DNA from: Beroe forskalii
Lineage: Eukaryota; Ctenophora; Nuda; Beroida; Beroidae
Length of the DNA stretch: 64,000 nt
Direction: 5' to 3'
Assembly (NCBI GenBank): GCA_011033025.1
Contig: WFMF01000433.1
Span: 62,001 to 126,000 of the forward strand
This document shows, in pieces, positions 25,087 to 37,374 of this stretch. Below the pieces are notes generated by a model. It did no database searches and was not told the origin of the DNA. It was given only the letters and a program-made list of their open reading frames with translations. Numbering within the stretch: position 1 is the stretch's first letter; each line of letters starts with the position of its first letter. The position numbers were made by a program, and so were the translations under genes.

Positions 25087-25520
25087 CAGGCCCGTAGACA
25101 GAGGGGGGGCTAGGGGGGCTGCAGCCCCCCTCGGAAGAAAAGGTACCATTTCAAAAAATAATTAGAATAAAAGTTTTTCGACTGATTATCATAATTATAT
25201 ACTTTGGCTTGGTTAAATAGTGGCAGTTTAATCTTATTCTGACTGTTATAGCTCGTTAATATTTGATTGTATACTATTTCGATGCTCTTATTTTAACAAA
25301 TATCGTCCTGTTCATTTCCTGTACATTTCTTTGTTGTAAAAATCATCCTGCAGCACCCTAATTTCCTTAAAATTTTTCGGGGGCTCCGCCCCCTGACCCC
25401 CTGGCAGGGACTCGCCCCTGGATCCCGCTGGGGGCTGCGCCCCCAGGCCCCTGCCGCAGCCTGCTCGTTTTGCTCGCGACTCGAGGGCCCCTCCCGGAAA
25501 AAATCCTGGCTACGGGCCTG
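25087..25520. mobile_element. hAT-like MITE, 434 bp, 8-bp target duplication
   Basis: The termini are inverted CAGGCCCGTAG and CTACGGGCCTG. Perfect 8-bp direct repeats GTTATGGT lie at 25079-25086 and 25521-25528. An 8-bp duplication with CAGG-type ends is the signature of the hAT superfamily. The ends are very GC-rich (runs of GGGGGG/CCCCCC and GGGGGCTGCGCCCCC) while the middle is AT-rich. No transposase is present. Confidence 0.92.
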
Positions 25521-25528
25521 GTTATGGT

Positions 25529-26775
25529 AAGTGAGATGGATAGACATTTGGTTAGGGTGAGTTCGCCTTAGGACCGTTAAAGGAAGTCAGCGTTCCCACA
25601 AAATACATAAACTGGAGCATACTAACTCCACTTCCTATAATAGTGGCGTAGTGCCCCAAAACACGCAGGATCAGAGGTTATTATATATGCACGCCACTTT
25701 GAGCTGCAATAACCTCATCCTGATTCCTGACATTCTGACAACCTGGCTAACAAATCTCATTCGAAACACCTTTACCTCCATCACTCCCTCTCTGACGCTC
25801 TCTCTCCTCCTTCCGAATATTTTTGTCAAGCGGAAGGAGCCACGCCCTAAATGCTGCACATTCGAACGAGGGCCTCGTATAGCACCAGCTTGCCATTCTT
25901 ATCATGCGTCTTCAACGCGTTTAACATCGCACATGTTTAATACAAATATATATTATATCGAATTATATATGTTATACAAAACATATATTATATTATTTGA
26001 AGCACAGAATTTATATACTCTCAGGCGGTAAAGTGGCACGTGAAAAAATACGAGATTTTTTCTGATATATTTTATTATATGTTTGCATAATGAAAATATA
26101 TTATAATTTATATATTGTCGTGAGCACTTAGAGTAGTACACAGGATTCGTTAATTAGAATTCTTGTAGGCTCGCGAAGGAATACCGTGTTTATATACATA
26201 GATGTTCCCAATATGAATAACGTCATTCCGCAAACTGGAATGTTGCGAATGTTTTTCAAATAACACTTGCCGCTCTTTATAGCATGATTGTTATAAACAG
26301 TGTATTTATTTTACAATATTAAATAATTTCGTTATCATAAATAATGTACGCTGATATGGATGATGGATATGGATCGGTGGAAATGTTTTTACAGTCTGCC
26401 AGCTTGGAGTATGGACTGTGGCAGAAATTGCTGGTGAAGCTGGATTTAATTTTGCGTCCACGTTTCAGAAAATACTGGGGAAGCTGGATTTAAAATTTTC
26501 GGGCCCAGAGTTTTAAATTCTTAGAACTGAATATCATGTTCATCAAGCATCATAGCTATAGCCAAATTTTTGGTAGAACTCAAGGCTGTGATTAAACGTC
26601 ATATGTTCCGTGTTACAGAAATAAGATCTGTCATCGTTTGATATTTTGATCAACAAAGTCAGATTAGCTCAGACTTCAGTTACGAAAATCTCTATAATTT
26701 CTATTTAAATGAAATACAATTCTTAGAAGCAAGCGAAGATAGCAGTCAAGTAGTCAACGTCAAGATTGAGAATAA
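25529..26775. other. No feature recognised
   Basis: AT-rich, increasingly TA-rich from about 25940 to 26120. A 126-codon open frame at 25651-26031 is of mixed low complexity and has no support. Confidence 0.45.
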
Positions 26776-27248
26776 TATGATTAGAGAATTAATCTCTTTT
26801 GACAGATGATCATTCTGATTAACTGGTGATTTGAATTATAAACTATCTCTTATTCTCTCGTTGATTGCTTCTTAATAACAAAGCATCCTGAGACTTGATG
26901 TTATTGAAAAAAATAATATAATGGTGAATAATGTCAATTTTCATCATATTATTTAATTATTTTTGGTAAAGTCTATTGTTGGAATTTCTATCATATAAGT
27001 TTTTAAATGGCGAATTATATGACAAGAGAATTAATCTCTTTTGACACATGATCATTCTAATGAACTGTTGATTTGAATTCTAAATTATCTCTTATTCTCT
27101 CGTTGATTGCTTCTAAATGAAAAGCATCCTGAGATTTGATGTTATTGAAAAAATAATAATTTAATAGCGAATAATGTCAATTTTCATCATATTATTCAAT
27201 ATTTTTGGTAGAGCCTATTGTTGGAATTTCTATCATAAGTTTTTGATG
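26776..27248 (+). repeat. Tandem duplication of ~230-bp unit
   Basis: Copies at about 26776-27006 and 27024-27248 share AGAGAATTAATCTCTTTTGA at the start and TTGTTGGAATTTCTATCAT at the end, with scattered substitutions between. Confidence 0.88.
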
Positions 27249-28467
27249 AAGATTTATCAAGAAATTACAATTACCTAGTTATCATTTCAAAATGATTTGT
27301 GAAAGGTGAAATGTAAGGAATAAGAAGTATCATTTTGAAAACTGATAAAAGAGATAAGAAGTTTTGACTGCTTTATCAATTGAACATTGCGTTATCTGAC
27401 AAACTGATTATTATATTCTAATATTCTATGAATTATGATCAGTCAAATCCTTTAGAAGTTTTGTACTTATATTGTTAGACTTATTCAGAGTTTTGCAAGA
27501 CAAAACTTCATCTAAGAAACACAATACAGAGTACAATGCAGTTTATTAAAAATATACGCATGTAAGAACTTACGCAGTTCCTGATTCACGTTAAATAGGT
27601 ATTATTAAAACTTCAATTATTTTAATATGGAATTGCAGATTCTTTTCGAATAAGCATGACGCAGAGTGTTATTTATACCATGTATCTCGCTCTGAAGAAG
27701 GAGGCGTGTCGTCTTCATTCTTAGTTTTGAAATTGAGATGGTGACTCCAAGACCAAGAAATTGATTAGTTAATTAATTCTCTTAATTAAGAGAAATCAAG
27801 ATACATCTTGATTCTTGATGTAAGAATAAAATCTCACTAGCAAAGTTTATAGCCATGAAAGGCTTTGCATTTAGTGTTTTATTGAAAGTATTCACAATCA
27901 ATACTCAAAAGTCATCCTATAGGTATTGCTTTAATAAGATGTTTATTTTTCGAAAATTATTAAGAGGATTTTGTAACATGATTCATGAGAATTAATCCAA
28001 TCTAATAAATATTTAAATTCAATTTAGACTAATGACTGCTAAGCATTAATAACCATTATTGGAGGCTGGGACAGGGAATTTAGCTGGTTTACAGCTCAAT
28101 TGATCAGATAAATCGTAATTTTTAGAGTCGAAATTAAAGGTACTTTTTTCCTCCAACTTTTGATTTTGATGCAAAAACCCAAATCTCATTGTGAGTCTGC
28201 AACAAACCATTGTCTCCGTCGAATTTAGTAATGAAAATAACATTTTACTGTCATACGATACTATAAAAGTATAATATCATTTTCTGATATATCATGGCGG
28301 CACGCCCTCATTTATTTTCATTTCATACAACCATATAACTTGAATTTACGGAACAGAAAATAATGTATTAGCCTCACCATGAAGAATGTTTCATTCAAAG
28401 CACATTTAGATTTTCAAATATTATCCCTTTTTGAATAATAAAATGATAATCGCTTTTATTTTTGGAA
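27249..28467. other. No feature recognised
   Basis: AT-rich DNA between the 230-bp tandem pair and the segmental duplication. No exon or mobile-element end was seen. Confidence 0.45.
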
Positions 28468-31400
28468 TGTATATAGTACACATGTTCTGGTGGTCTATTG
28501 TATCATTGTGCCCCTTCCAGGTTTGTCTCTTCCAGCCTTAGCGACCGTGTAAGTTTGGTTTAAATACGGTTTCCATCGAATTACAGTACAAAATCGCTGA
28601 AAATCAAGTTATATTTTATAAAGGAGCACTCAAAAATCTACTAAAGTGTTGAATCCGGATTCCGGACGAGGGTCGTCAGACCGGAGTTGGAAGAAATACA
28701 CAAATACTATTGTTTGGTCGGAGAATAGTCGGTCCCATGATCTCGGAGGGGCGGTACACCTCCGATAATGAACTCGGCACGCCTCCTCCACTATCTAACT
28801 TTCACAGTTACACTGTCTCGGCTGTTGCCTCGACCGGTTAAGTTGCGGTAAACGGTCACCACTTCGACATGTTACCGCTTAGTAAACGGACATGACTTCG
28901 ATTTATGTGAGGTCAGCAAGGGCATACTTTCTTTTTTCAGCGGAGGTATCAGTCTCTAACTGACTCCGAAATAGTCATCTTCGATCACTTAAAAACGTGT
29001 CCGTTAAAGAAAAACCTTTCGGCGAATACTTGTGAAAGGAACCAATTTAACATATATTTCTCACTTAGGGTGGTTTTAAAGCGCAATTCAAAGTAATATT
29101 GCGATGATCGGTACCGATTACAATGAAAAATGGGGAAGCTTTCGTATTCCAACTTAACCAGTGCCATCCATTATTATTATTAAGTGTTGAGACATCACGC
29201 TATCACGCTATTCGGGGCGACATATAAATTACTGTACACTTTGTGGAACTAGAATCTAGAAACTTGGAATGGTATCTGTTAAGTCTGTGGGGTACAAAGC
29301 ATGCTCCTTGACGATAGCTTACATATTATAACAGAAGATTAAGATTACAAGATTACAGAAGACTCAGATTAAATCAATGACCCTCATAGTTAATATTAGT
29401 TACGCATGTTCGCGGACTAAGGCTATTTTGTCCGCTCAGCCTTGCTTAAAGTTCTATCATGGTAAATACCTTGAGTCTGGCAGCGAGACACTCAGATGCT
29501 ACCAAAATTGTTGGCGTTATGAATACCACAATTAATTGATTTTGCTTACAGAAGGGTATTTTGTACGTACAACATTTAATTTAGTATTAACGCATAGTTC
29601 TTCGGTCTGGTACGGAAAGTTAAATACTGAACATTCTAAATAAGTAGTATACTTCCATATTATTGTCTTAGCGTTGTGCTGGAGTACATGTGTATGGCAT
29701 ACTCAATTATTTATGAGGTTTGCATTTGGAACTTATGAAGTGATCATTGATATCACTATATCAATCCCGTTTGAAATCAATATTGAATCTTTCAGAATTC
29801 AGTCCAAAACTTTGCCTTTAACTTTAAGATAATGCATTTATCTCATTATCATTACTACTCATTGCACAATGCACACCATCGCAGCTAATGCAGCAGCTCC
29901 TTTCAGACTTCAGCGCATGCACCACTCTCAAATCCGTCAAATAACTGAGCTCGGTTGCAACAAAAATGCCCTTAACCGGTACAACAAAACAATATGAGTA
30001 GTGATCATATAATTTTATGCATCGGAGCACAATGAAAAATGAACCCATTTCAAGCCATTCATTCATCCTGTATTACAGAGAAACGCTAAGTAATCTTTGC
30101 GGACACAAAAGATGTTTATTATTTTATCGGCGAGCTGAAGATTAAAAGGTTTATCGTCGGCCGGTCCGCTGGGAAACACAATACGATCTCATTACAGATT
30201 CATGAGTCACCTGCCCAGGAGAGAAAGGGAAGGAGGAGAAAATATTATAAATAACAATATATTACTTTTCTGTTGTCCCCCCTCAACCCCGGATTCGAAA
30301 TATTGCTATTCGTATTATTCTCCGGCCGGCAAGAAGCGGGATTACAATCAAACACTTGGCATTTTATTAGTCAACATTCACTCGTTATTAACATTACAAA
30401 GGGGGGCTGATGTCCCGCTCGCACTGATGCAACGTGTTGAAGGCAATTTTCTGAAAGGAGTACGTATTTTGAACAAGGAGTGCGACCTAAAACGGATTTC
30501 AGAGAAAACTGTGGTCCATGGAGAATAAATTAATAAAGGCGGCCATTGAAATCGAAGGGACTATCAATCACAGATGAAAGGGCCTTTCATAATAAAACTT
30601 TTAACAATGATTGCTGGGAAAATTTTCTTATGGTAAGTAAAATCGTTCAGCAGTGAATTCAAAAGTTAATGTTGAATGGATTTCCCAGGAAGCAGGAATT
30701 ATCCAGTTTCTGACATGAACTAGAATCCTAGATCAAGAGAAAACATTCCACAATTCTTGCATTCGAAAATCAATACCATAAAGAAGATACCTCTATGTCT
30801 CTATACCTGTTTTCATATAAGCTCGTATTCTGACCATCCTACCCTATGATACAGCTGCTGCTTGTAAGGGGCATTTGAGTGCTGCTAGTTTCGCAATACG
30901 TTCGTCAGATGGCCGGTCCCACCGTGATTTCTGATGACGATTCAAATGTGCTCGAAATTATTTCCTAGCTGCATGCAAAACATTTACGCATTTACAAGGT
31001 GTGATGGAGATAAACAGCGTATATTTCGTACCCAAGGTGCACAGTCGCGCGGAAATGCCCTTTTATTAGCAGAATTGCTCAACTCGTGGGACACTGGGAC
31101 ATTCTGCGGGGTAGAAGATATAACTTTCCAGATACGTGTGGTCTGGAGGATCTAGATTATGATAATTATTTATTATTAAAAGATTACAACACATTTATCG
31201 AAATACTGAAATGGCCAATGCTTTTTAAAATGACACGTCGAGGCAATTCCTTAGTACCTGCCGTACTGCCACATGATCTTATTGATTTTCAGATTGTCAA
31301 TCCTTTTCTGGAGACGGCTTCATTTTGTTCCAGAGAGCCTTTGTCCCTTAGAATGTTAATATGCATGACTTTTTGCAATAGTATGACCTGTAGGCTGTAA

Positions 31401-32049
31401 CAATTGAGGAGCTGAGATCTGAGTCAAAAATGGCAATGGACATTGGGTAATCCGTGACAGAGCAATATTCTGTAAGCCGTTACGATTGGTGGATATTCTA
31501 ACAGTATATTTGCAAGAAAGTGACACTTGCCCATACCATAATAATATATAATACGCAATGACTGACTATTGCAATGACCGACTATTACGATGGCTGGAAG
31601 ATAACAAAAGTCACCCACACACTGACCATGGCGTTATGATATCCACCCAGCCATTCAGAATGGTCTATTGTTTCAAACAGGGTAATAGGCTGTAGGGCAG
31701 GACATTGCCAACTGTTACAAAAAAAGGACATTGGGCTATAGCTGAATCAACATTCTTCCTTTCCTTCTATAAATCCCTAAAATCTTAAAGAATATCATCA
31801 ACCATGAACGGTTATATCAAAGAGAAATAATGTGGCTGACATTGCGTAACTCAAATCCTACTGATATGAATTATCCCTTCTATATTTCCTATATCGTATT
31901 TATATAGAAATATTATAAAATAGAAATTTTATTCTTTAGAATAAAATAGAAATATTATTATTTAAAATAGAAGATTTATTATTCTTTATAAAAAGACCTA
32001 TTATGTATTTCCTTAAATCCTCCAGATTTTTGATGCACATCAACAATGA
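28468..32049 (+). repeat. Segmental duplication, copy 2
   Basis: A collinear direct copy of 4338-9729, about 24 kb away. It lacks the TTAA transposon, showing the intact site at about 28833-28846, and also lacks the TA expansion and the ~160-bp block found in copy 1. Its right end coincides within a few bases with the truncated start of tandem unit A1 at 32053. No gene is recognisable. Confidence 0.9.
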
Positions 32050-32052
32050 AAG

Positions 32053-33517
32053 TTAGACCAACCGTCCAACGGTTTTGGTGGTGATATCTTGACGAATAAT
32101 AGTTTGAACCCATGTTACTTGCCCAAAGGCAGTTTGGACCCACGTAACTTGCCCTCACGTAGTCGAACCCACGTTATAAGCCCACACGCAAGTCTAACCC
32201 ACGTAACTCATGTTCTGACGAAGTCAAAAACTACGTTATTCGTATTTAACTGATTTTACTAGAATTGATATATTTCTTAATTTCTACAAATCATCCATGT
32301 GAACTCACGTGCCGAAATATCGCAAACAGATCTAATTTCACATGCATCAGTCGTATTTGAACTCATTTCAACGTCACCAAGTCGAAAATCCCGTGTAAAT
32401 ATCAATTTCTTCAAATCCCCTAATTTCTACAAAACGGCCGTGTGTACTCACGTGCTGAAATATAGCAACCAGATCTAATTTCACGTGCAGTAGTCGTATT
32501 TAAACTCATTTCAACGTAATCAAGTCGAAAATCCCGTTTAAATATCAATTTCTTCAAAATCCCTAATTTCTACAAAACATCCGCGTGAACTCACGTGCTT
32601 CACTATTCCATCGTATATTTCCATCCCTAGTCACTGCGAGTCATGGAGAAACCATTATCAGTTCACTATCGTATCACAGAATAGGACTACAGTACAATTT
32701 TTCGTCATAAACGCAATTTCAACCATTTTGCATCTCAATTTTTAGAGGCTTCACATGACGACATTTTCGACCGATCACCTTGAAACTATTTTTATAGCTA
32801 AATCTCGAGGTCTAAAAAGCAAAATATCGACGTAAAACATTATCCGATGAAAACTCTCTGAGTTAGAGATGTTCAAAGTAGTGCAAAATAGCGTTTTATC
32901 GCAAAATACGTTATTTTAGTGGTTTTACGCGATTTTGATGACGTCATCACAGCACCAAAATAGGCTCAAACCAATTTCCCATATAGCCTATTAAGCAATT
33001 CCGCCTTAGTAGAACATACTTTGACCGGTCTCATCTCAAGATACTTGGTACATCTCACTCGTTTCAGTTTTGACCTATAATTTGGAAATCGATTTTTCAC
33101 CGTACCTTAGAAAATCGCGTATATCTCGATGAAAAATCGAGATAGCCCGATGATCCGTATGATTTTCTGAAAGCTCTTTAAATTTCCAACTAACGATTTT
33201 TCAACATTTTTGAGCTATCTCCATTCCTTCTTGGTGAAAAATGCGCACAAAGATGACCTAAAAAAGAAATAAAATTTCGCTAAGTTGATGACGTCATAGT
33301 GACGTGATAATGACGTCACCAGAACTTCTCTTATAGCCTATAACATTTTCCCATCTTAGATCAACAAAACCTGACCTCGATCATGGCTCTACCATTTCCC
33401 GTTCTTGACATCTCGGCTTTCCAAATTTGCTCCCAATTATCATGATCTATCTTATTATTATACACCACCAAAACCGTTGGACGGTTGGTCTAGTAACCCC
33501 CCGCTGGTTTGGATGTG
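32053..33517. mobile_element. Tandem unit A1, ~1.5 kb, left end truncated
   Basis: First of four related units. The right end is the inverted terminus ACCACCAAAACCGTTGGACG... finishing GGTTTGGATGTG. The left terminus is cut short where it meets the segmental duplication. The body holds ~140-bp subrepeats (GTGTACTCACGTGCT...CAAGTCGAAAATCC) and three TGACGTCA-type sites near 32938, 33289 and 33312. No coding capacity was seen. A 35-bp spacer (33518-33552) separates it from A2. Confidence 0.8.
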
Positions 33518-33552
33518 ATCAGCCCATTTTGTCTCTTTTCAGGTTCCGTTGT

Positions 33553-35143
33553 CACATCCAAACCCGCGGGGGGTTACTAGACCAACCGTCCAACGGTTTT
33601 GGTGGTGATATCTTGACAGATGTATGTAGTTTGAACCCATGTTACTTGCCCAAAGGCAGTTTGGACCCACGTAACTTGCCCTCACATAGTCCGAACCCAC
33701 ATTACTAGCCCACACGCAAGTCTAACCCACATAAATCACCCTGAGGAAGTCCAAAACTAAGTTACTCTAACTTGAAATTACTAGAATTGATATATGTCTT
33801 AATTTCTACAAAACGTCCGTGTGTACTCACGTGCTTAAATATAGCAACCAGATCTAATTTCACGTGCATAAGTCGTATTTGAACTCATTTCAACGTAACC
33901 AAGTCGAAAATCCCGTGTAAATATCAATTTCTTCAAATCCCCTAATTTCTACAAAACGTCCGTGTGTACTCACGTGCTAAAATATGGCAACCAGATCTAA
34001 TTTCATGTGCATTAGTCGTATTTAAACTCATTTCAACATAATCAAGTCGAAAATCCTGCGTAAATATCAATTTCTTCAAATCCCCTAATTTCTACAAAAC
34101 GTCCGCGTGAACTCACGTGCTTCACTAGTCCATCGTATATTTCCCACATTTAGTCACTGCGAGACATGAAGAAACCATTATTAGTTCACCATTGTATCAC
34201 AGAATAGGGCTACAGTACAATTTTTCGTCATAAACGTAATTTCAACCATTTTGCGGCTCAATTTTTAGAGGCTTCACATGACGACATTTTTCGACCGATC
34301 ACCTTGAAACTCTTTCTATAGCTAAATCTTGAGGTCTAAAAGCAAAATATCGACGTAAAACATAATCCGATGAAAACTCTCTGAGTTAGAAATGTTCAAA
34401 GTAGTGCAAAATAGCGTTTTATCGCAAAATACGTTATTTTAGTGGTTTTACGCGATTTTGATGACGTCATCACAGCACCAAAATAGGCTCAAACCAACTT
34501 CCCATATAGCCTATAAGACAATTCCGCCTTAGTACAACATACTTTGACCGGTCTCATCTCAAGATACTTGGTACATCTCACTCGTTTCAGTTTTGACCTA
34601 TAATTTGGAAATCGATTTTTCACCATACGTTAGAAAATCGCGTATATCTCGATGAAAAATCGAGATAGCCCGATGATCCGTATGATTTTCTGAAAGCTCT
34701 TTAAATTTCCAACTAACGATTTTTCAATATTTTTGAGCTATCTCCATTCCTTCTTGGTGAAAAATGCGCACAAAGATGACCTAAAAAAGAAATAAAATTT
34801 CGCTAAGTTGATGACGTCATAGTGACGTGAAAATGACGTCACTTGAACTTCTCTTATAGCCTATAACATTTTCCCATCTTAGATAAACAAAACCTGACCT
34901 CGATCATGGCTCTACCATTTCCCGTTCTTGACATCTCGGCTTTATAACTTTGCTCCTAATTATCATGATCTATCTTATATATTATATATTATATCACCCT
35001 GTGACACTCAAATCTCTAATATATACCCTGGCCAGTCTTTTCATTACCGCGGGGGGTTACCGCCCTGGCCAGGGCGGGAATTCTTATACACCACCAAAAC
35101 CGTTGGACGGTTGGTCTAGTAACCCCCCGCTGGTTTGGATGTG
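33553..35143. mobile_element. Tandem unit A2 with complete inverted ends
   Basis: The left terminus starts CACATCCAAACCCGCGGGGG and the right terminus is its inverted counterpart, each ~55 bp. The body closely matches A1. An ~87-bp hairpin MITE (34994-35080) sits just inside the right terminus. The unit is followed by the same 35-bp spacer as the other junctions. Confidence 0.82.
34994..35080. mobile_element. Hairpin MITE ('CCTGGCCAG' family), copy 1
   Basis: It starts ATCACCCTGTGACACTC and ends GCCAGGGCGGGAA. The second half folds on CCCTGGCCAG and CTGGCCAGGG. Related copies are at 42265-42352 and, three in tandem, at 48161-48430. Confidence 0.8.
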
Positions 35144-37374
35144 ATCAGCCCATTTTGTCTCTTTTCAGGTTCCGTTGTCACATCCAAACCCGCGGGGGGT
35201 TACTAGACCAACCGTCCAACGGTTTTGGTGGTGATATCTTGACAGATGTATGTAGTTTGAACCCATGTTACTTGCCCAAAGGCAGTTTGGACCCACGTAA
35301 CTAGCCCAAACGCAAGCCGAACCCACGTAACTTACCCTGACAAAGTCCAAAACTACGTTATTCTAACTTGGAATTACTAGAATTGATATATTTCTTAATT
35401 TCCACAAATCGTCCACGCGAACTCACGTGCTTAAATATAGCAACCAGATCTAATTTCACGTACATAAGTCGTATTTGAACTTATTTCAACGTAACCAAGT
35501 CGAAAATCCCGTGTAAATAGCAATATCTTCAAATCTCCTAATTTCTACGAAACGTTCGTGTGTACTCACGTGCTGAAATATGGCAACCAGATCTAATTTT
35601 ACGTGCATTTGTCGTATTTAAACTCATTTTAACATAATCAAGTCGAAAATCCAGTGTAAACATCAATTTCTTTAAACCCCCTAATTTCTACAAAACGTCC
35701 GTGTGTACTCACGTGTTGAAGTATAGCATATGCGTCTTATTTCATGTGCATTAGTCGTATTTGAACTCATTTCAACGTAATCAAGTCGAAAATCCCGTGT
35801 AAATATCAATTTCTTTAAATCCCTAATTTCTACAAAACGTCCACCTGAACTCACGTGCTTCACAAGTTCATCGTATATTTCCCATCCCTATTCACTGCGA
35901 GACATGGAGAAACCATTATCAGTTGACCATCGTATCACACAATAGGACTAAATAACAAATTTTCGTCATTAACATAATTTCAATCAAATTGCAGTTCAAT
36001 TTTGAGAAGCCTCTCACGACAACAATCTTCGACCGATCGCCCTGAAACTCGTATCATAGCTAAATCTCAAGGTCTAAAAGCAGCAGATCAAAGTAAAACA
36101 TAATCGGATGAAAAATCTCTGAGTTGGAGATGTCCAAAGTAGCGCAAAATAGCGTTCTATCGCAAAATACGCTATTTTAGTGGTTTTACGCGATTTTGAT
36201 GACGTCATCACAGCACCCAAATAGGCTCAAACCAACTTCCCATATAGCCTATAAGACAATTCCACCTTAGTACAACATACTTTGACCGGTCTCATCTCAA
36301 GATAAGTTGCAGTTCTTGACACCTCACTCATTTAATTTTTGTCCTATAATTTGGAAATCGATTTTTCACCGTATCTTAGAAAATCGCGTATATCTCGATG
36401 AAAAATCGAGATAGCCCAATAATCCGTATGATTTTCTGAAAGCTCTTTAAATTTGCTAAAAATTGTTCCGAAAAATCAGACCGCTATCTCCTTTCCTTCT
36501 TGGTGAAAAATGCGCTCGAAATTAGCCTATTTTCGCTAAGAATGCAATAAAATTTCGCTAAGTTGATGACGTCATAGTGTCGTGAAAATGACGTCACCAG
36601 AACTTCTCTTATAGCCTATAACATTTTCCCATCTTAGATCAACAAAACCTGACCTCGATCATGGCTCTACCATTTCCCGTTCTTGACATCTCGGCTTTAT
36701 AACTTTGCTCCTAATTATCATGATCTATCTTATATATTACTAGAAGGCCCGTTGGGCCTTCAGCTAGGTCACAGGACACCCGACCATTTCAATGCTGGCT
36801 ACAGAGTACCACAACAGTAACATAATGAAATTATATTATAATTGCCCTAACCAGGACCTAGTTTCCTAAAATATGGACATACACAGTATTTTCAAAATTC
36901 ATGGATCACAACGCAGATTTCGTAAATATTGAACTATAGAAATTAATAACAAAACAAATGTTTGTAAAACGTATGAAATTGAAACATGATCAATGGCGTT
37001 TTTTAAAGTTTGGAAGTGTCAAATGTAATATCTAACACTAAGTAAGTCATTGATGCAATTTTTTGTTGCTGGGGATGGGGGTGCAACGTAACGAAATTGC
37101 GAAATATTCACATAGGCTTTGAAAATAAATGAAAAAAATTTACGATTGCATATCAACCTCGAGAAAACAGTTGGTAATTAGTAAGAACTTCAGAACAATC
37201 TTTTTTTAAACTTTAGTTCAGATTAGGAGAATAGATGGGCAACAAATTTGAATCCAAGTTCATTGAAGTCAAAATTGTTCGCAATTTTATCAGTTATCTG
37301 TTTGTAACTCACTTCTAGCTTCAGTCAATACGAATTATAAGGTAAAAAACGGCAAAAAATGCCACGATCTGTGC

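Noticed and set aside
25651-26031. 126-codon frame
   Set aside because: Mixed low-complexity composition running into TA-rich DNA; overlapping frame on the other strand equally open.
30202-30528. 108-codon frame conserved in both duplication copies
   Set aside because: The conservation extends equally to flanking non-coding sequence, and the copy at 7627-7866 stops earlier. No motif.
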